DNA of 64,000 bases from Eonycteris spelaea. Taxonomy: Eukaryota; Chordata; Mammalia; Chiroptera; Pteropodidae. The position numbers and the translations under genes were made by a program. The stretch covers positions 7,396,501 to 7,460,500 of the forward strand of contig PUFA01000066.1 of the NCBI GenBank assembly GCA_003508835.1. The letters run 5' to 3'. Shown one piece after another: positions 36,501-47,765 of this stretch. The notes under the pieces are model-generated. The model did not search any database. It worked only from the letters and a program-made list of their open reading frames with translations, and was not told where the DNA came from. How positions within the stretch are numbered: position 1 is the stretch's first letter; every line of letters starts with the position of its first letter.

Positions 36501-39500
36501 CCTTCCTTCCTTCCTTCCTTCCTTCCTGTTGTTGTTTATGGAGAGTTTAAGGAAGGGCCTGTTTACAGAAAAACCAACAGGGAAGGCGAAGTGCCTGCGG
36601 CGAGCCTGGGCCTCAGGGGAGCTGTAGCTGTGGAGGGGCCGCCCCCTCTGCAAAGGGGGAGCCGGGGGACCGACAGTCCAGCCCTTCTCTCCCCCCTCTC
36701 CTGCCTGCTGGCGGAACCAGCAGACCGAGCGAACACGGGGCTGGCAGGCAGGCAGAGGCAGATAGGTGAACCTCCGTGCAAAGGAAGCGAAGCCTCAAGG
36801 CCCCTCCCAGGCCTCATATGGACTTTCTGTCAGATTTATTAGATAAGAGTAAAATTTAATCTTTTTAATGTCAGTTTTGAGAAACGTATAGAGTTGTGGT
36901 CAAGATACAGAACAGACCCATCAGCCCCAGATTCCCTCTTCCTTTTGCAGTCATGGCCTCACCTCTCAGCCCCTAGAAACCGGCCCTGTGGCTTTGCCTT
37001 TACCAGCATGTCACATAAATAGTCCTGCACTGCGTGACCTGTTGAGTGTGGGCCGCTTTCACTCAGCAGAAGGCAGCTGAGATCCGTCCAGGTCGTGGTG
37101 ACTGTCAGAGGTTTGTCCCCCTTACTGCCGAGTCACATTCCCTTGCACGGATGCGTCTCCGTCTGTGCGCCGTCCACCAGTACAGGGACATTGGGGTTGC
37201 TTCCAGTTTCAGTCATTTGAATGCTGCTGCAGAAGCGTTTGCATGCTGGATTTTCTGTGACCAAAAGTTTTTCTCTTGAAATATTTAGTAGTTGGATCAG
37301 GGGTCGTATGGTAAGTATATGTTTACTTTGTGAGAAACACCAAACCGTTCTTATTTTACATGGTCATTTTTAAAGCACATCATATGTTTTTGTAATCTTA
37401 GCTTATAAATAAGAACCGACTATAAACATTTTGAGATGATTTAGGAGCCAGAGTTGGTCCCTTTTTAATTATTAGCTATGATAGGCTTCTCTGCGGCATT
37501 TTTGTCGTCTGTAAAATGTATTCCTGATGCATCTGATTGGGTTATTATGCAAGTAATGATAGATATATGAAAACAGTTTGAAAAGTAATGCACTTATTAC
37601 TGCACCAACTTGTTTTAATTTACATGTGGGAAAGTAGCAACTGGAGCAGATTTAAAATATTTTAAATTTGTTTTGCCTGTCTTCTTTACCGATGGGGTAA
37701 CGGATCAGAACTCTAAAGTTTCTTGTAAAGTATGCTGAGAGGTAGAGTTTACTGATACAGGAATTTGGCTGCCCCTGTGTGATCGAGTGGCTGTGGCATT
37801 TACTAAAACGAATAGAGCCTGTTCCCTTTCTCCATGTCATGCCCCATCTAGTGGGGAGCCAAACATCAGAATGAATAGTTCTGACACCATGAGCTGGGTC
37901 TGGAGAGAGCAGGGTGATGGGTGCCGGGCGGGAGGGACACAGCGTACCCTGCTTGGGGTGGACGCCATGGCTCCTGCACCGGAGAGGCAAGAAGCAAGCT
38001 GCATCTCGCAGGTGAACCACACGCCTGTAGCTTTTCGAACATTTGTCTCCTCCGGTCCAGGTTCATGTTTTGGCTCTGTTTCCTCCAGCTTTTTGACTTT
38101 GGCAAGTCGCATAATCTCTCTGCATCCCTCTCCTCACATATAAAGTGAAGATAATAGTAATTGCAACAGTTAATAACGTTCCTTAATCCAGCAAGTAGTT
38201 ATCGGGCACCTTTAGTGTGCCAAAGCACTCGGGACACGTAGTGGGAATCAAAGTAGTCAAGGTAGGCAGATCCTGTGCTCCTGGGAGTCGTGATCTCTTA
38301 GGACAAACAAGTAAGAATTTCAGATAGTGGAAATTAGTGACAGCTGGATTAAATCTACCGAAAGTGACTAGCATGGTGCCTGTCAGCAAGCAGTAAGGGA
38401 CTCTCCTGAGGGGGCATAGTGAATGGCTGAGCCTGGTTCCACACCCAGATCTTCCTGGCTCCAGGGCCTGTGCATTTGGCAGCCTCCCTCAGAGAGATTT
38501 ACAAGAAGAAAAGCCTGAGCTAGCCTGGGGGAGGTGGGAAGGGCGTTCCAGGAGAGGAAGCCATGTTTGCAAAAGCACCTTTGAGGCATAAGAGCCAGAC
38601 TTGGTGAGGGTGCTTCTTCAGCATTGGAAGGACACGGTTCACCACGTGGCCGGGGCAGGTGGAGCCGCCGGGTGGAGCGTTCCTCCAGTACGCATCTCCG
38701 GCACCTGCTGGCGGGTCGGCCTCCGGCTGTGTGTCGGTGGGCCCTGGCATGCAGCTGCTGCACCATGCTGCCCACAGCCAGTGGGACTGGCATTTTATAC
38801 TGAGATCGAGAGGCGGCCAGCGTTTCGCCCAGCTCAGGGTAGCCCACTCCATACGTTAGTGTCTTTCCAAGGATTTGTGGGGGTATCCTTATAACTTTAT
38901 TCATAGCAAAGCAGTTTTTATCTCTTCTCTCAGATGAGGAGCTGGTGACTTCACGTGAGAAGAAATTTTTGCTAGGAGAGGGTGGTGGTAAATCTTTGAG
39001 CTATAACCAGAAATGAAAAAGTCTGGGCCACGGATCAGCCGACTATAGCCCACGGGCCATGTGTGGCCATGGCCTATTTTTGTGAACAGAGTTTTATCAG
39101 AACAACCACGCCCCTTTATTTACAGAGCGGGTCGCAACAAGGATCAGGAAAGACTTAAATATGTACTAAATAAATGGCCCTTTAAAAAAAATTTGTCAAC
39201 AACTGGTCTAGACTTTCCATTAGGACTTTCTCTTTTTATTAATAATTACTTTGTGCTTCATATTCGATGGGCCTACTTTATGAGTTCTGTATGTGACTGT
39301 TTTAAAAACCTTTCCACGACTATTTTTAAGCTCTTCTGTAGTTTACAAAGGACCAGTGATTATTGAAAAATCAGTGTAGTGTAATTGCACGCCCTTCGAA
39401 ATGCTATCAGTATGGAGCTGAACAAAAGTAATGAGTATAGGTATGTGTGTGGGGAGGAAGAGAGAAAGGTAATGTGGCAACATGTTTATAATTGGTGAAT

Positions 39501-42500
39501 CTCGGTCAAGGGTTTATGGTGTTCGTTTTATTCTTACAATTTTTGCGAAGGCTTGGAACCGATCAAAGTAAACCTGAGTGGCCCCTGGTGCTCCACGTGG
39601 AGGCATGGTCTACAAGGCCTTTTCCTCGGGGTACATCTGTGGCCCATGACCGCCTCTGAGGGGGGCTGCGTCAAGGGCGGCAGAGAGACTTGGTTTTCAC
39701 TATGTTACTTTAAGCGCCATTTGAATTCATTTTATCCTGTGTACGTATTATCTCTTAGAAAAATAATAATAAAAAATTGAGTGGAAAATGTGTTTGATAT
39801 ATGGCAGCGCAGTTTAAAATATAGTGGCCCCAAAAAGTTGGAAAAATAAAAATTGCAGAACAATACCTGCCTCAAAATGTTCAAACATCTAAAGATACAC
39901 ATAGATATTTTTCTTAGATGACAGGTTTTCTCCATTTTATTTTAGGATGGGAGCAAAGTATTTACAGCTTCATGTGATAAAACTGCCAAAATGTGGGACC
40001 TTAACAGTAATCAAGCTATACAGATTGCACAGGTAATAAAAGCTTGCCCTCCGCAAGAAGGTTGGTGCCTAACGTGATGTTTCTTTAGTCATAATTCTCT
40101 ATACTAGAAAAAATGCAGTTTGCCTATACTTAAGGATACCGGAAACCCCCTCTTTAGCACAAGAATAACACGAGTTTTATAACCATTCTCGTGCTTACTA
40201 GTGTTTCACAGCTTGTTCTGCCACGGGTCTTCCATATATGTGTAGATGAGAATGGCATCATAAGGAGTTAGTGATGTTAAATCTGTGAACGACATGTTAT
40301 AGGTGACCCTCAACATCCAGGTGCTTGACATTCTGATACCTGTGAGTGGCTTGCCTTTTACCAACTACATTTGGTCACTCGCTCATTTGACAAGGATTTA
40401 TCAAACGCCTGCTCTGTGCCAGGTACTGTCGCTGGAGCAGTGAGAGGGACAGTTGCTGTAGTCTGTGCAGGGACAGCAGACGGGTTCTTATGTGAATAGT
40501 GCTAAGAAAGGCAGAAGTAACAAAGATGAGAACCTAAAACTAGAGTGTCTGCCCTCATGACACCGAAACATTTTCAGGAAGGTGTCACCTACTCTAAGAT
40601 CACGGTACCGTGCGACAAGCCTCTCCTTTATCTCTTAAGTCATGTCATCTAGGTAAATAAAACTGCAGTGGAGTTTCTTATTAGTTATTTCTGATCACCT
40701 CCCCAGGGAGGGGCTAACTTTCACTCGCACATGCTAGTTCGTGATGGGTAAAGTCTGAGTGTGTTAGAATGCAAGGAAGATGCATGCTCTTACGTTACAC
40801 TGTCATGGTCGTGGGCAAGGACTAAAACACCCTTTGGTTTCTGTTTGGTGTGACTTATGTATCTAAATTAGTTCCTTTTCTGAGTTTTCAGAGCTAACGC
40901 TGTTTAGCACCTTGTTACATTTACCTTTATCTGTTTCGGTTTTGTCTTGAAAGCACGATGCTCCTGTTAAAACCATCCATTGGATCAAAGCACCAAACTA
41001 CAGCTGCGTGATGACCGGGAGCTGGGATAAGACGCTGAAGGCACGTGTGGGACCCTGGCCGGGCTGGCGTTCATGCTGGCACCGTGGGCTTCCGCTCTGA
41101 GTGGCCACGTCCTGGCTTTCTCTTTTTTCTTTTTAGTTTTGGGATACGCGATCATCAAATCCTATGATGGTTTTGCAACTCCCTGAAAGGTGTTACTGTG
41201 CCGACGTGGTAAGGAGTTTCTAACTTACGTGTTTCCTTAAAAAAATAGCCAATTCTCACCTATGACTTTGCAGTTAGAGAATAACCTAAAAATCGCTCAA
41301 ATTTAGTAGCCATGGGGGTGTAGTTCAGAGTGCCTTAGTCATCGTATATCAGGTGATTTGGGTGCCACATTTGTTCCAGAAGGATTGAATCCTGGGTGTG
41401 AAGTTTTCTGATCACTTCTTAGTTGAATGTCTGCAGGTAGCTACATGCTGTCGGTATGTGACATTTATTGTGTGGCTCTAGGGAAATGGGCAGTAACTTT
41501 AGTGGTGTGTATTAGATCTTTGGGGACTAGCACACACCATTCTCTGGGAGAGAAACTAAAGAACTTTCTCCATCTGTTTAGTCGTAAGTCTTAAAGTTTG
41601 TGCCAACTGCTCCAGTAATTCCACGTTTAGGAATTTGTCATGAGAAAAAGGAAGAGTCAAATGGCCTTTGTTGTGTGTAATACATAACTAATGGGTTACC
41701 AAGACAGACGTGGTTAACAGTCGGCTCCTTTGAGGGAGTGTTAGTCACTTCTGGTATTCTTGGAATACGCACTTTGCGGTACTGACACGGATCATATAGA
41801 AACACACACACACGTCTAATGCTCAGCAAAAAGACGGGAACACAGTTCACCACGGCGTTGACAACTTGTCAGCTGAGGCGGCAGGATAGGTGGTTTTTTC
41901 GTTTCTTCTCTGATCCTGAGTATAGTTTCTAAATATTTACATACTTTATAGTTTTAAGAAATGAGTCTTAAAAATACATGAATCTTCAAATTTCAAATAC
42001 AGTTTCTCTAGGTTTTCATGAAGCATGTTCTCACTGGATGTTTAAATTTAGGAAAAAATCAGACTTATTTTTGTGACTAAAACCTTGTTCTAATACTTTG
42101 GTATAAAAAAAGCATGCTCCTATGGGGATGGAAATTAAAAAAAGAACACATGTCTCTGCTTCCCTAGATATATCCTATGGCCGTGGTGGCCACTGCAGAG
42201 AGGGGACTGATTGTCTATCAGTTAGAGAACCAGCCTTCTGAATTCCGGAGGATAGAATCGCCACTGAAACACCAGGTGAGTCAGAAACGCAATCAGAGCA
42301 TGTATTTGGCACCTACCACATGTCTGCGTACAGAGTAAAGTTGTACTTTTAAACTTAAGTACTTTCAGCGAGCGAATTGAAGGATACAGACACCAATATT
42401 TAGGAATGAATACGCTCCCTCCCCGGATGAGCCCAGCTTACCTGCCTCCCCAGACTTCCCCCGGATGCTGCGGAATAAGTCGCACGTCTCAGTGGATGTG

Positions 42501-45500
42501 CGTGGCTTCCCTCTTCCAGTTTGGGGAGCAGGGGCACAGGCGCATGGTGCGACTTGCATTATAAATTCATAGCTTCCAGCTTCAGCTGTGCCTCGTCACG
42601 CCCAGACAGGTGCCAGGTTTTCCTCTTCGGTCTCCTGGACCCTTCTTTCGCCTTCGTTTTAGCAGCTCAGATCAGCTCCTGCTCAGAGAACAAGCCGGCG
42701 TTTGGAGGGTCCGCTTCCTGCTGAAGCTACTGCTCTGCCGGCGCCCGCTCCCCCTGCCCTGCAGCCCACGCAGGGCGTTTCGCTGTTGGTCACCGACCTC
42801 CCCCCACACCTCCTCCACCCCCGTCTCTCCCCCTCCTTACTTAGCACTTCTCCGTTAGCCCTGAAACATGCTCAGATCCAATTCATCCTAGAAAACAAAC
42901 CTCTCTCGGCCCCCACTTCCTCCTGCAGTACCACCTGGGCCCTTATTTCCCTTCACAGTTGAACGACAGTAAGTTTAGAGCTGTGTCCTCCCCCACCCAT
43001 CAGTCAGTGGGCTCTTACAATGGCACCTCTGACCTTGCCCTGCCCCTGCTTCAAACCCAGGGCTGACTCCTCACTGACCTCTGGGTAAGTCCCACGCTCC
43101 TTGATAAAGCCTCGTGTGGGCTCTGGCTTCACTTCCTGCCGCCTGGCCAGGCGCCCTGGCCTTTCGTCTGTTGCGGAATGCCAGCATCTGCGTAGGGTCA
43201 CTGCACAGTGGTGTGCTTGTTCGTTGCACCCCCGCCCTAGGGCTGTGTGGCTCTGGCCAGCGAGCCGTGTGTCAGACCCTGTGCCAGGCTCGGGAGGGGG
43301 GTACAGCTTGACCAGCCATAGTGCCTCCTGTCCTCTCAGAGCTTACAGACTCTTGTCTCTTTTTGTTAATTTTTTTTTATATACCCTTAGAAGTAATGGT
43401 CTTGCTCTTAAAAAAAGGGCAAATGGTACAGAAAGAGAATTAGCAAACACTTTTCCTTTTACTTAGGACATTTACGTGTTCTGGCATTGTCACAACAGAA
43501 GCTGCCCTTCACCTCCACCCAGTGTGGCTTAGACTCAGGCCCTGATCCTGCCCCAGCACCCAAACTCCTTCTGGAAGCCACAATGTCCATTTTGGGCAAG
43601 GTGGGTGGTCCACTGGATCACCCCAGCTTGTCACAAGCAGAGGAGGAAGTGAGAACCCTGAAGGTGCTCCACCCTCTGCTCCTTCCCCCAGGAGGTCGGG
43701 TCGTGTCCTGGGCTTTTCTGTGGGATCTTTTGTAGAGTCCAGGAGGCCCTCCTTTGGGTCCCCAGGCACAGTGTTTCGCTTCTGCGTATCCTGTGCGTGG
43801 TATAGAGGGCCTGGCTCAGCCACTGTCCCACTCGACCCTGTTCCCCTGTGCTCGCTGGGGTAGACGTGATTTCCCTCTTCCACTTGGGAAGCAGAGGCTC
43901 AGAAGCGTGGCCTGACTAGCTGCTGGGCTCCCCCAGTCAGTGCTGGGCTGTGGATCGGAGTGATCGGCTTCCTCTGCGAGGGGCCAGCACTGGAGCAGGG
44001 ACCGGTGGGGCGCTGCGGGCGGGCGCACTGCCACAGTGATGGCAAGGCCCCAGGGTGAGGAACGAGCAGCCCGGTGAGAGCACGTGGCCTGCGGCTCCCT
44101 GGGAGAGTCACGCGGCCAGAGGAAAGAATGCTCGCGGGGGGAGCGGTGTCTGCACTGTAGTTGAGAAATAATGGCCCTGGTTCTTCTAAAGCCCAGAAGT
44201 GGGGTGTAAAAGTAGTTTACCTTAATATTAGGTATGAAATGTTATATTTTGTATCGTGATAATATACCTTTCTTTTTCTTCAAACTGTAGCATCGATGTG
44301 TGGCTATTTTTAAGGACAAACAGAACAAGCCGACTGGTTTTGCCTTGGGAAGTATCGAGGGGAGAGTTGCTATCCACTACATCAACCCCCGAATCCGTAA
44401 GTGGGACTTGATCAGCTTGCGAATTTGCACTTGAGGCTTTTTTTTTTTTAAAGGAAAACTTAGTTGGGCCTTTGTTTTTCAGTGCCAAAGATAACTTTAC
44501 CTTTAAATGTCATCGATCTAACGGAACCAACACTTCAGCTCCTCAGGACATCTACGCGGTATGTTTTTATGAAGCTTTAGCCTTGAGAACACGTCTAGAA
44601 ACTAGACTTGGGGGTGGGCAGCTGAGTCATTATGGGATTTGAAAAGATCATCGTGTTGTCATGTGTGTTCACATCTGGAGACAAACGGCTTATGCTGTGC
44701 GTTTCGTTTTTATGAACATGTTGACTCTTCATTCTCCATTTGTTTCTGAATGCAAGCGCAGGGCTTTTGGGGGAGCGTGTCCCCTGCTCTGCGGTGCTGG
44801 TTTATACACTGAGCTAAAACTGAGAAATTGCTGTTGGCTAAGAAAGAAGAGGGCGTTTTCCTGAGGTTCGCACCCAGGTGTCGCTAGCTTCGCAACACAG
44901 TTGATTTCTGACTTGTGTTCGTCACAAGAGACCAGGCCCGCTCTGGCTGGCAGTTGATCAGGACGCATGACTCGCCGGTCTGCATTTCGTCCCCTAACCG
45001 GAGCAGGAAGCGCGCCTTGGCCAAAGCAGGGTTCCCCTTCCTCTGCTCATGGTGCGTGTCCACCCTTGCAGGTCAACGGAATCGCCTTCCATCCTGTTCA
45101 TGGCACGCTCGCCACAGTGGGATCTGACGGCAGATTCAGCTTTTGGGACAAAGACGCCAGAACAAAACTTAAAACTTCAGAACAGTTAGATCAACCAATA
45201 TCGGCTTGCTGCTTCAATCACAATGGAAACATATTTGCGTACGCTTCCAGCTACGACTGGTCAAAGGTGAGCGGTCCCCCCTGCACGCGCGGGCAGACAC
45301 AGCCACCACCACGTCACTCCTGCTGCTCCCTGGGTCTGGGGGATGGGTCACCCTCAGCCGTGCCCTTGTCCCCGTGAGGTTCTAGCTCAGAGGTCTCTCC
45401 TTCCGTGAAGCCCCAAGTCTGAGCTGACTGTCTACCAGAGTCAGAGGCCTTGCTCCCTGAGGGCGGTCCGCTTGGCTTTAAAGTGGGGGCGGGTTAGAGT

Positions 45501-45835
45501 CTTAGCGCCTGAAGGACAGGTACGTAGACGATTGCTCTCTCAGTGGGACGTCGAAGGCAGATTTCCACCGAGTCATTTCCTCTGGGGGCTGAAGTTTTGG
45601 TTCAGTGTTTGGCTTTTCTTTCTTTCCATCTGCCTGTTTTGTTCCTCCAGAGACTTGGGGTGCAGGGCGTGGTGTATAGAAAGTGCTTGCAAAATGCTAA
45701 CTTTTGCTTTTTTTAATAATAAGATTATCTTGTCTTTATCCTCTTTAGGGACATGAATTTTATAATCCTCAAAAGAAAAATTACATTTTCCTGCGTAACG
45801 CAGCTGAAGAGCTGAAACCCAGGAATAAGAAGTAG
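33485..45835 (+). CDS. RAE1: RAE1 (Gle2 family) mRNA export / nucleoporin-98 partner, 11 coding exons (one-base deficit in exon 9)
   Basis: RAE1 is a seven-bladed WD40 propeller that binds the GLEBS motif of NUP98 and of BUB1/BUB3-pathway proteins. It acts in mRNA export at the nuclear pore and in spindle assembly and the mitotic checkpoint. Coding exons: 33485-33574, 34136-34240, 35930-36022, 39946-40032, 40954-41040, 41137-41208, 42168-42275, 44291-44396, 44483-44558, 45072-45266, 45749-45835. The product begins [20 protein letters not shown] and ends [11 protein letters not shown]; it is 368 aa, the human length, if one missing C in exon 9 is allowed for. WD signatures such as [26 protein letters not shown] and [13 protein letters not shown] are intact. 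As written, exon 9 is 106 nt instead of 107 and the frame ends at TAG 45187-45189. One intron uses a GC donor. Family residue Asp in VLDVCWSD is Gly here. Confidence 0.98.
34136..34240 (+). CDS. RAE1: RAE1 exon 3
   Basis: Acceptor cccacacag, donor gtaagt, 35 codons. Encodes [20 protein letters not shown] then [15 protein letters not shown], the first WD blade. Confidence 0.97.
34365..34490 (+). other. Candidate unannotated in-frame cassette exon in RAE1 intron 3
   Basis: A 126-nt segment is bounded by acceptor cccttttacag and donor CAG|GTATAT and is open throughout in the phase (0/0) that both flanking RAE1 exons use. It would insert 42 residues, [20 protein letters not shown] then [22 protein letters not shown], between AND and VRCW. 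It is not part of the RAE1 protein I know, and I do not recognise it as a repeat. The open frame may be chance: 42 codons without a stop is not rare. Confidence 0.3.
34700..35230 (+). repeat. L1-type LINE fragment
   Basis: TGCCGGCAAGGATAGG, TGCTGGTGAGAGTGTGGAAT and TGTGATGGAATACCATTTTT follow the order of L1 3' sequence, with an unrelated block between (about 34985-35110). Confidence 0.55.
35930..36022 (+). CDS. RAE1: RAE1 exon 4
   Basis: Acceptor tggctgtag, donor gtaagt, 31 codons. Encodes [20 protein letters not shown] then [11 protein letters not shown]. The Gly after VL replaces the family Asp and needs two base changes. Confidence 0.97.
36467..36527 (+). repeat. TTCC tetranucleotide microsatellite
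   Basis: About 15 uninterrupted copies of TTCC in RAE1 intron 4. On the other strand it is a GGAA tract. Confidence 0.97.
36885..37375 (-). repeat. L1-type LINE 3' fragment
   Basis: GAGATCCGTCCAGGTCGTGG, TCACATTCCCTTGCACGGAT and CATTTGAATGCTGCTGCAGA are antisense L1M 3' phrases. Confidence 0.75.
38030..38180 (-). repeat. MIR SINE
   Basis: TGACTTTGGCAAGTCGCATA and CTCCTCACATATAAAGTGAA. Confidence 0.7.
38181..38620 (-). repeat. L2 LINE
   Basis: TAGTTATCGGGCACCTTTAG, CAGATCCTGTGCTCCTGG and GGGCGTTCCAGGAGAGGAAG, antisense L2. Confidence 0.7.
39010..39225 (-). mobile_element. hAT-type non-autonomous DNA transposon
   Basis: GATCAGCCGACTATAGCCCA then GGGCCATGTGTGGCC, GTTTTATCAGAACAACCACG and TGGCCCTTTAAAAAAAATTT match the mammalian hAT element that starts with cagcaaactatggcccg. 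Family name not assigned. Confidence 0.7.
39946..40032 (+). CDS. RAE1: RAE1 exon 5
   Basis: Acceptor ttttattttag, donor gtaata, 29 codons. Encodes [20 protein letters not shown] then SNQAIQIAQ. Confidence 0.97.
40370..40560 (-). repeat. L2 LINE fragment
   Basis: TCATTTGACAAGGATTTATC, GCCTGCTCTGTGCCAGGTAC, antisense L2 3' end. Confidence 0.72.
40954..41040 (+). CDS. RAE1: RAE1 exon 6 with a GC splice donor
   Basis: Acceptor tcttgaaag, 29 codons. Encodes [20 protein letters not shown] then TGSWDKTLK. The exon is followed by GCACGT, so the intron starts GC, not GT. The nearest GT (41045) would shift the frame. Confidence 0.96.
41137..41208 (+). CDS. RAE1: RAE1 exon 7
   Basis: Acceptor tttctttttag with a long pyrimidine tract, donor gtaagg, 24 codons. 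Encodes [20 protein letters not shown] then CADV. It lies only 96 nt after exon 6. Confidence 0.97.
42168..42275 (+). CDS. RAE1: RAE1 exon 8
   Basis: Acceptor gcttccctag, donor gtgagt, 36 codons. Encodes [20 protein letters not shown] then [16 protein letters not shown]. Confidence 0.97.
44291..44396 (+). CDS. RAE1: RAE1 exon 9, one base short in a C run
   Basis: Acceptor caaactgtag, donor gtaagt. Encodes [20 protein letters not shown] then [12 protein letters not shown]. The run at 44386-44390 has five C; INPPNP needs six. The exon is therefore 106 nt and the next exon is read out of frame. Confidence 0.96.
44483..44558 (+). CDS. RAE1: RAE1 exon 10
   Basis: Acceptor tttgtttttcag, donor gtatgt. 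In the family frame it encodes [20 protein letters not shown] then QDIYA. The intron before it is only 86 nt. Confidence 0.96.
45072..45266 (+). CDS. RAE1: RAE1 exon 11
   Basis: Acceptor acccttgcag, donor gtgagc, 65 codons. Encodes [20 protein letters not shown] and on to [11 protein letters not shown], the last WD blades, unbroken in the family frame. Confidence 0.97.
45749..45835 (+). CDS. RAE1: RAE1 exon 12 (terminal coding exon)
   Basis: Acceptor tcctctttag. Encodes [20 protein letters not shown] then ELKPRNKK and TAG at 45833-45835, the family C-terminus. Confidence 0.97.
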   Translation, partial: GHEFYNPQKKNYIFLRNAAEELKPRNKK

Positions 45836-46170
45836 TGGCGGCGACTCCCGGGCTGCTGCAGGGGTTCCTCTCCGCTCTGCCTCGTTTGCACGAACTTGGG
45901 TCCCACGTTTTGTGGGTTCGGCCACAGATGTGGATTTCAACCTTTGGGGAAAATAGTGTCATTGTTTGGCAGTCGGGCCCAGCGGGCCGCAGTGACCGTT
46001 GGTCTCTCCATCCCACTGGCCGGTACAGACGTCTCTGTAGCTGAGAGGGGCTGAAGTCACGGTAGGGGTTAGAGTTCCGCGGGCGACTGCCAGGCATTTG
46101 CAGCCGCCGTTCAGCAGTGTGTGTTAGAGAACACTGGGAATCGTTTTATGAACCCTGTACTGTATTTTGT

Positions 46171-46176
46171 AATAAA
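46171..46176 (+). terminator. RAE1: RAE1 polyadenylation signal
   Basis: AATAAA 336 nt after the RAE1 stop codon, followed within 30 nt by T-rich sequence. The 3' UTR is therefore about 45836 to 46195. A second hexamer at 46816 could serve a longer form. Confidence 0.8.
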
Positions 46177-46814
46177 ACATTTTGAAGATTGCCTCCTAAA
46201 CTCCCTCTGTCCATCTTGCCCGCCCAGTGAGCTCGGACGCGGCCACCTTGTGCAGCACTGTCGTTGGGGTTTGATTTGCGGCTTCACATGCCCTTTGGGA
46301 AATGCGGAAATCTTGCACCCCGGGAGAGGGGGCGTCCTGAGCCGTGACCACGGCGTGGGGCGTGTAGCCACAGCCTGTCCCAGCGTCGCCGGCAGCTCGA
46401 AGGCAGCTTTCTCTCCGCCCTTCATTCCCGTCTGTAAATCCCCACTGCTGTTCCGCTCGCTGGGCAGCTGTCCTGTGCTGAGGGACAGGCCCCTGTGGGC
46501 GGGCCCGAGCGGGCGACGTTTGCGTGGCTGTCGCGTTGGCACCCCCGCTCCCTGCATGGGACGTGCTCTCTGCTCATGCCCCCGGTGGTGGGTTGGCTGC
46601 TTTTTATTTCATGAAATTTAAAACTGATTGGTAAGTATCGAGTGAAAGTCAGCTTAGTATTTGACTTTTGAGTCTATTGCTGTGTTTTTGCCCCATCATC
46701 CCAAATGCTGCTTATGCTTTACTGTTGGAGGCTGGTATGTAAACTAACTTGCTGAGTACGGAAATCTGGCATCGATAATGTAAGATGTGCTTGCCTACTC
46801 ATAAAAAGCAATGA

Positions 46815-46821
46815 AAATAAA
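46815..46821 (+). terminator. Possible distal RAE1 polyadenylation signal
   Basis: AAATAAAA in AT-rich sequence about 980 nt after the RAE1 stop. There is no direct support that it is used. Confidence 0.25.
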
Positions 46822-47639
46822 ATTTCCTACTGGAAGTGATTGCCTACGAGATGGTTTAAATTCTTTGGTAGTCAGGTCACAAATGAATTCAGACCCGTTA
46901 ATTCTTTGGCCGTGTCTTTTAGCCTGAAAAGTTATTTTTTGGAAGAGAAAAGGGTAGGTGCGCTAGAAGAACAAATCTGAATTTTCAAGTCACGTTTTCC
47001 CCTTGCCTTTATGAGTCAGCCCCACGGCTCCGAACTGAACAGTGAGAAGGCAAAGCCAGGAGGGAAGGGCGGCCGTGAGGCGAGTCCGGCCGGACTCACA
47101 GTAGCCAGCTGTCGGGGGGCGGCGGGGGGACGAGACTGACAGCTTTAGTTTAGCTGTAGCGTCTTAACTCTTTTTACAGGCTGTCATTGAAAATGATCAC
47201 GGAATAACGAATCTAAGTCACGAGCTCTTCAGAGTGTCCATTTCCAAGGCTGGGCCTTGCTGCCTTTTTGTAATTGGCAAATTTGAAACATTTGCCTGAG
47301 TCCCAGCTGGAGCCGCCAGAAACCAAGCGTTAAGGGAGCCCCTTGTCACCACTGGGAGCGTGAACGGCTGCCCCGTGTCTGCTGGGGATGAACCAACAAA
47401 GTTGAAATTAAACTTAAGATGTTTTTCCTAAAAGGCGTAGCGAGTCTTAACTCTCCATCTTAAACTTACGTTGCTGCAATAGGTGCTCTGTAGGTAGGTG
47501 TTTGGAAATCCGATGGCATCTTCAGAGAAATTTTGACTCTTCATGTCAAGTTGTTCTGCCATTAAAAATTCAGTGGACATCCAGTTAAAAATGGAAAGTG
47601 GAGTCTAAACTTTATGGGGAAGACACGTTAGGTGGTTCG

Positions 47640-47765
47640 CTTATTTTTTTGCTAACATTTTATCAGAATTTTCAAACATACAGAAGAGCTTTGCAGTAAA
47701 CTTACACCTACCACTTAGATCCTACAGTTAACATTTTGCTTTCACTGGATTTTTCCGTTTGGTTT
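47640..47765 (-). repeat. Old L1-type fragment
   Basis: CAAACATACAGAAGAGCTTT, TACACCTACCACTTAGATCC and TACAGTTAACATTTTGC. Confidence 0.6.

Larger units (their letters stand above)
36023..39945 (+). other. RAE1 intron 4
   Basis: The largest RAE1 intron. It carries the TTCC microsatellite, an L1 3'-end fragment, MIR, L2 and a hAT-type element, listed separately. 37380-38020 and 39230-39930 show nothing I can name. Confidence 0.6.
40033..45748 (+). other. RAE1 introns 5-11
   Basis: Introns are 40033-40953, 41041-41136, 41209-42167, 42276-44290, 44397-44482, 44559-45071 and 45267-45748. Intron 5 has an L2 fragment. Intron 8 (2 kb) is C/T-rich with possible but unassignable L2. No human-type mitochondrial humanin-like insert was seen. 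Confidence 0.55.

Noticed and set aside
36384..36842. Open frames with repeated FLPS or GRKE units
   Set aside because: These are translations of the TTCC microsatellite.
33575..45071. Humanin-like mitochondrial insertion as found near RAE1 in human (MTRNR2L3)
   Set aside because: I looked for 16S rRNA-like sequence in the RAE1 introns and saw none.
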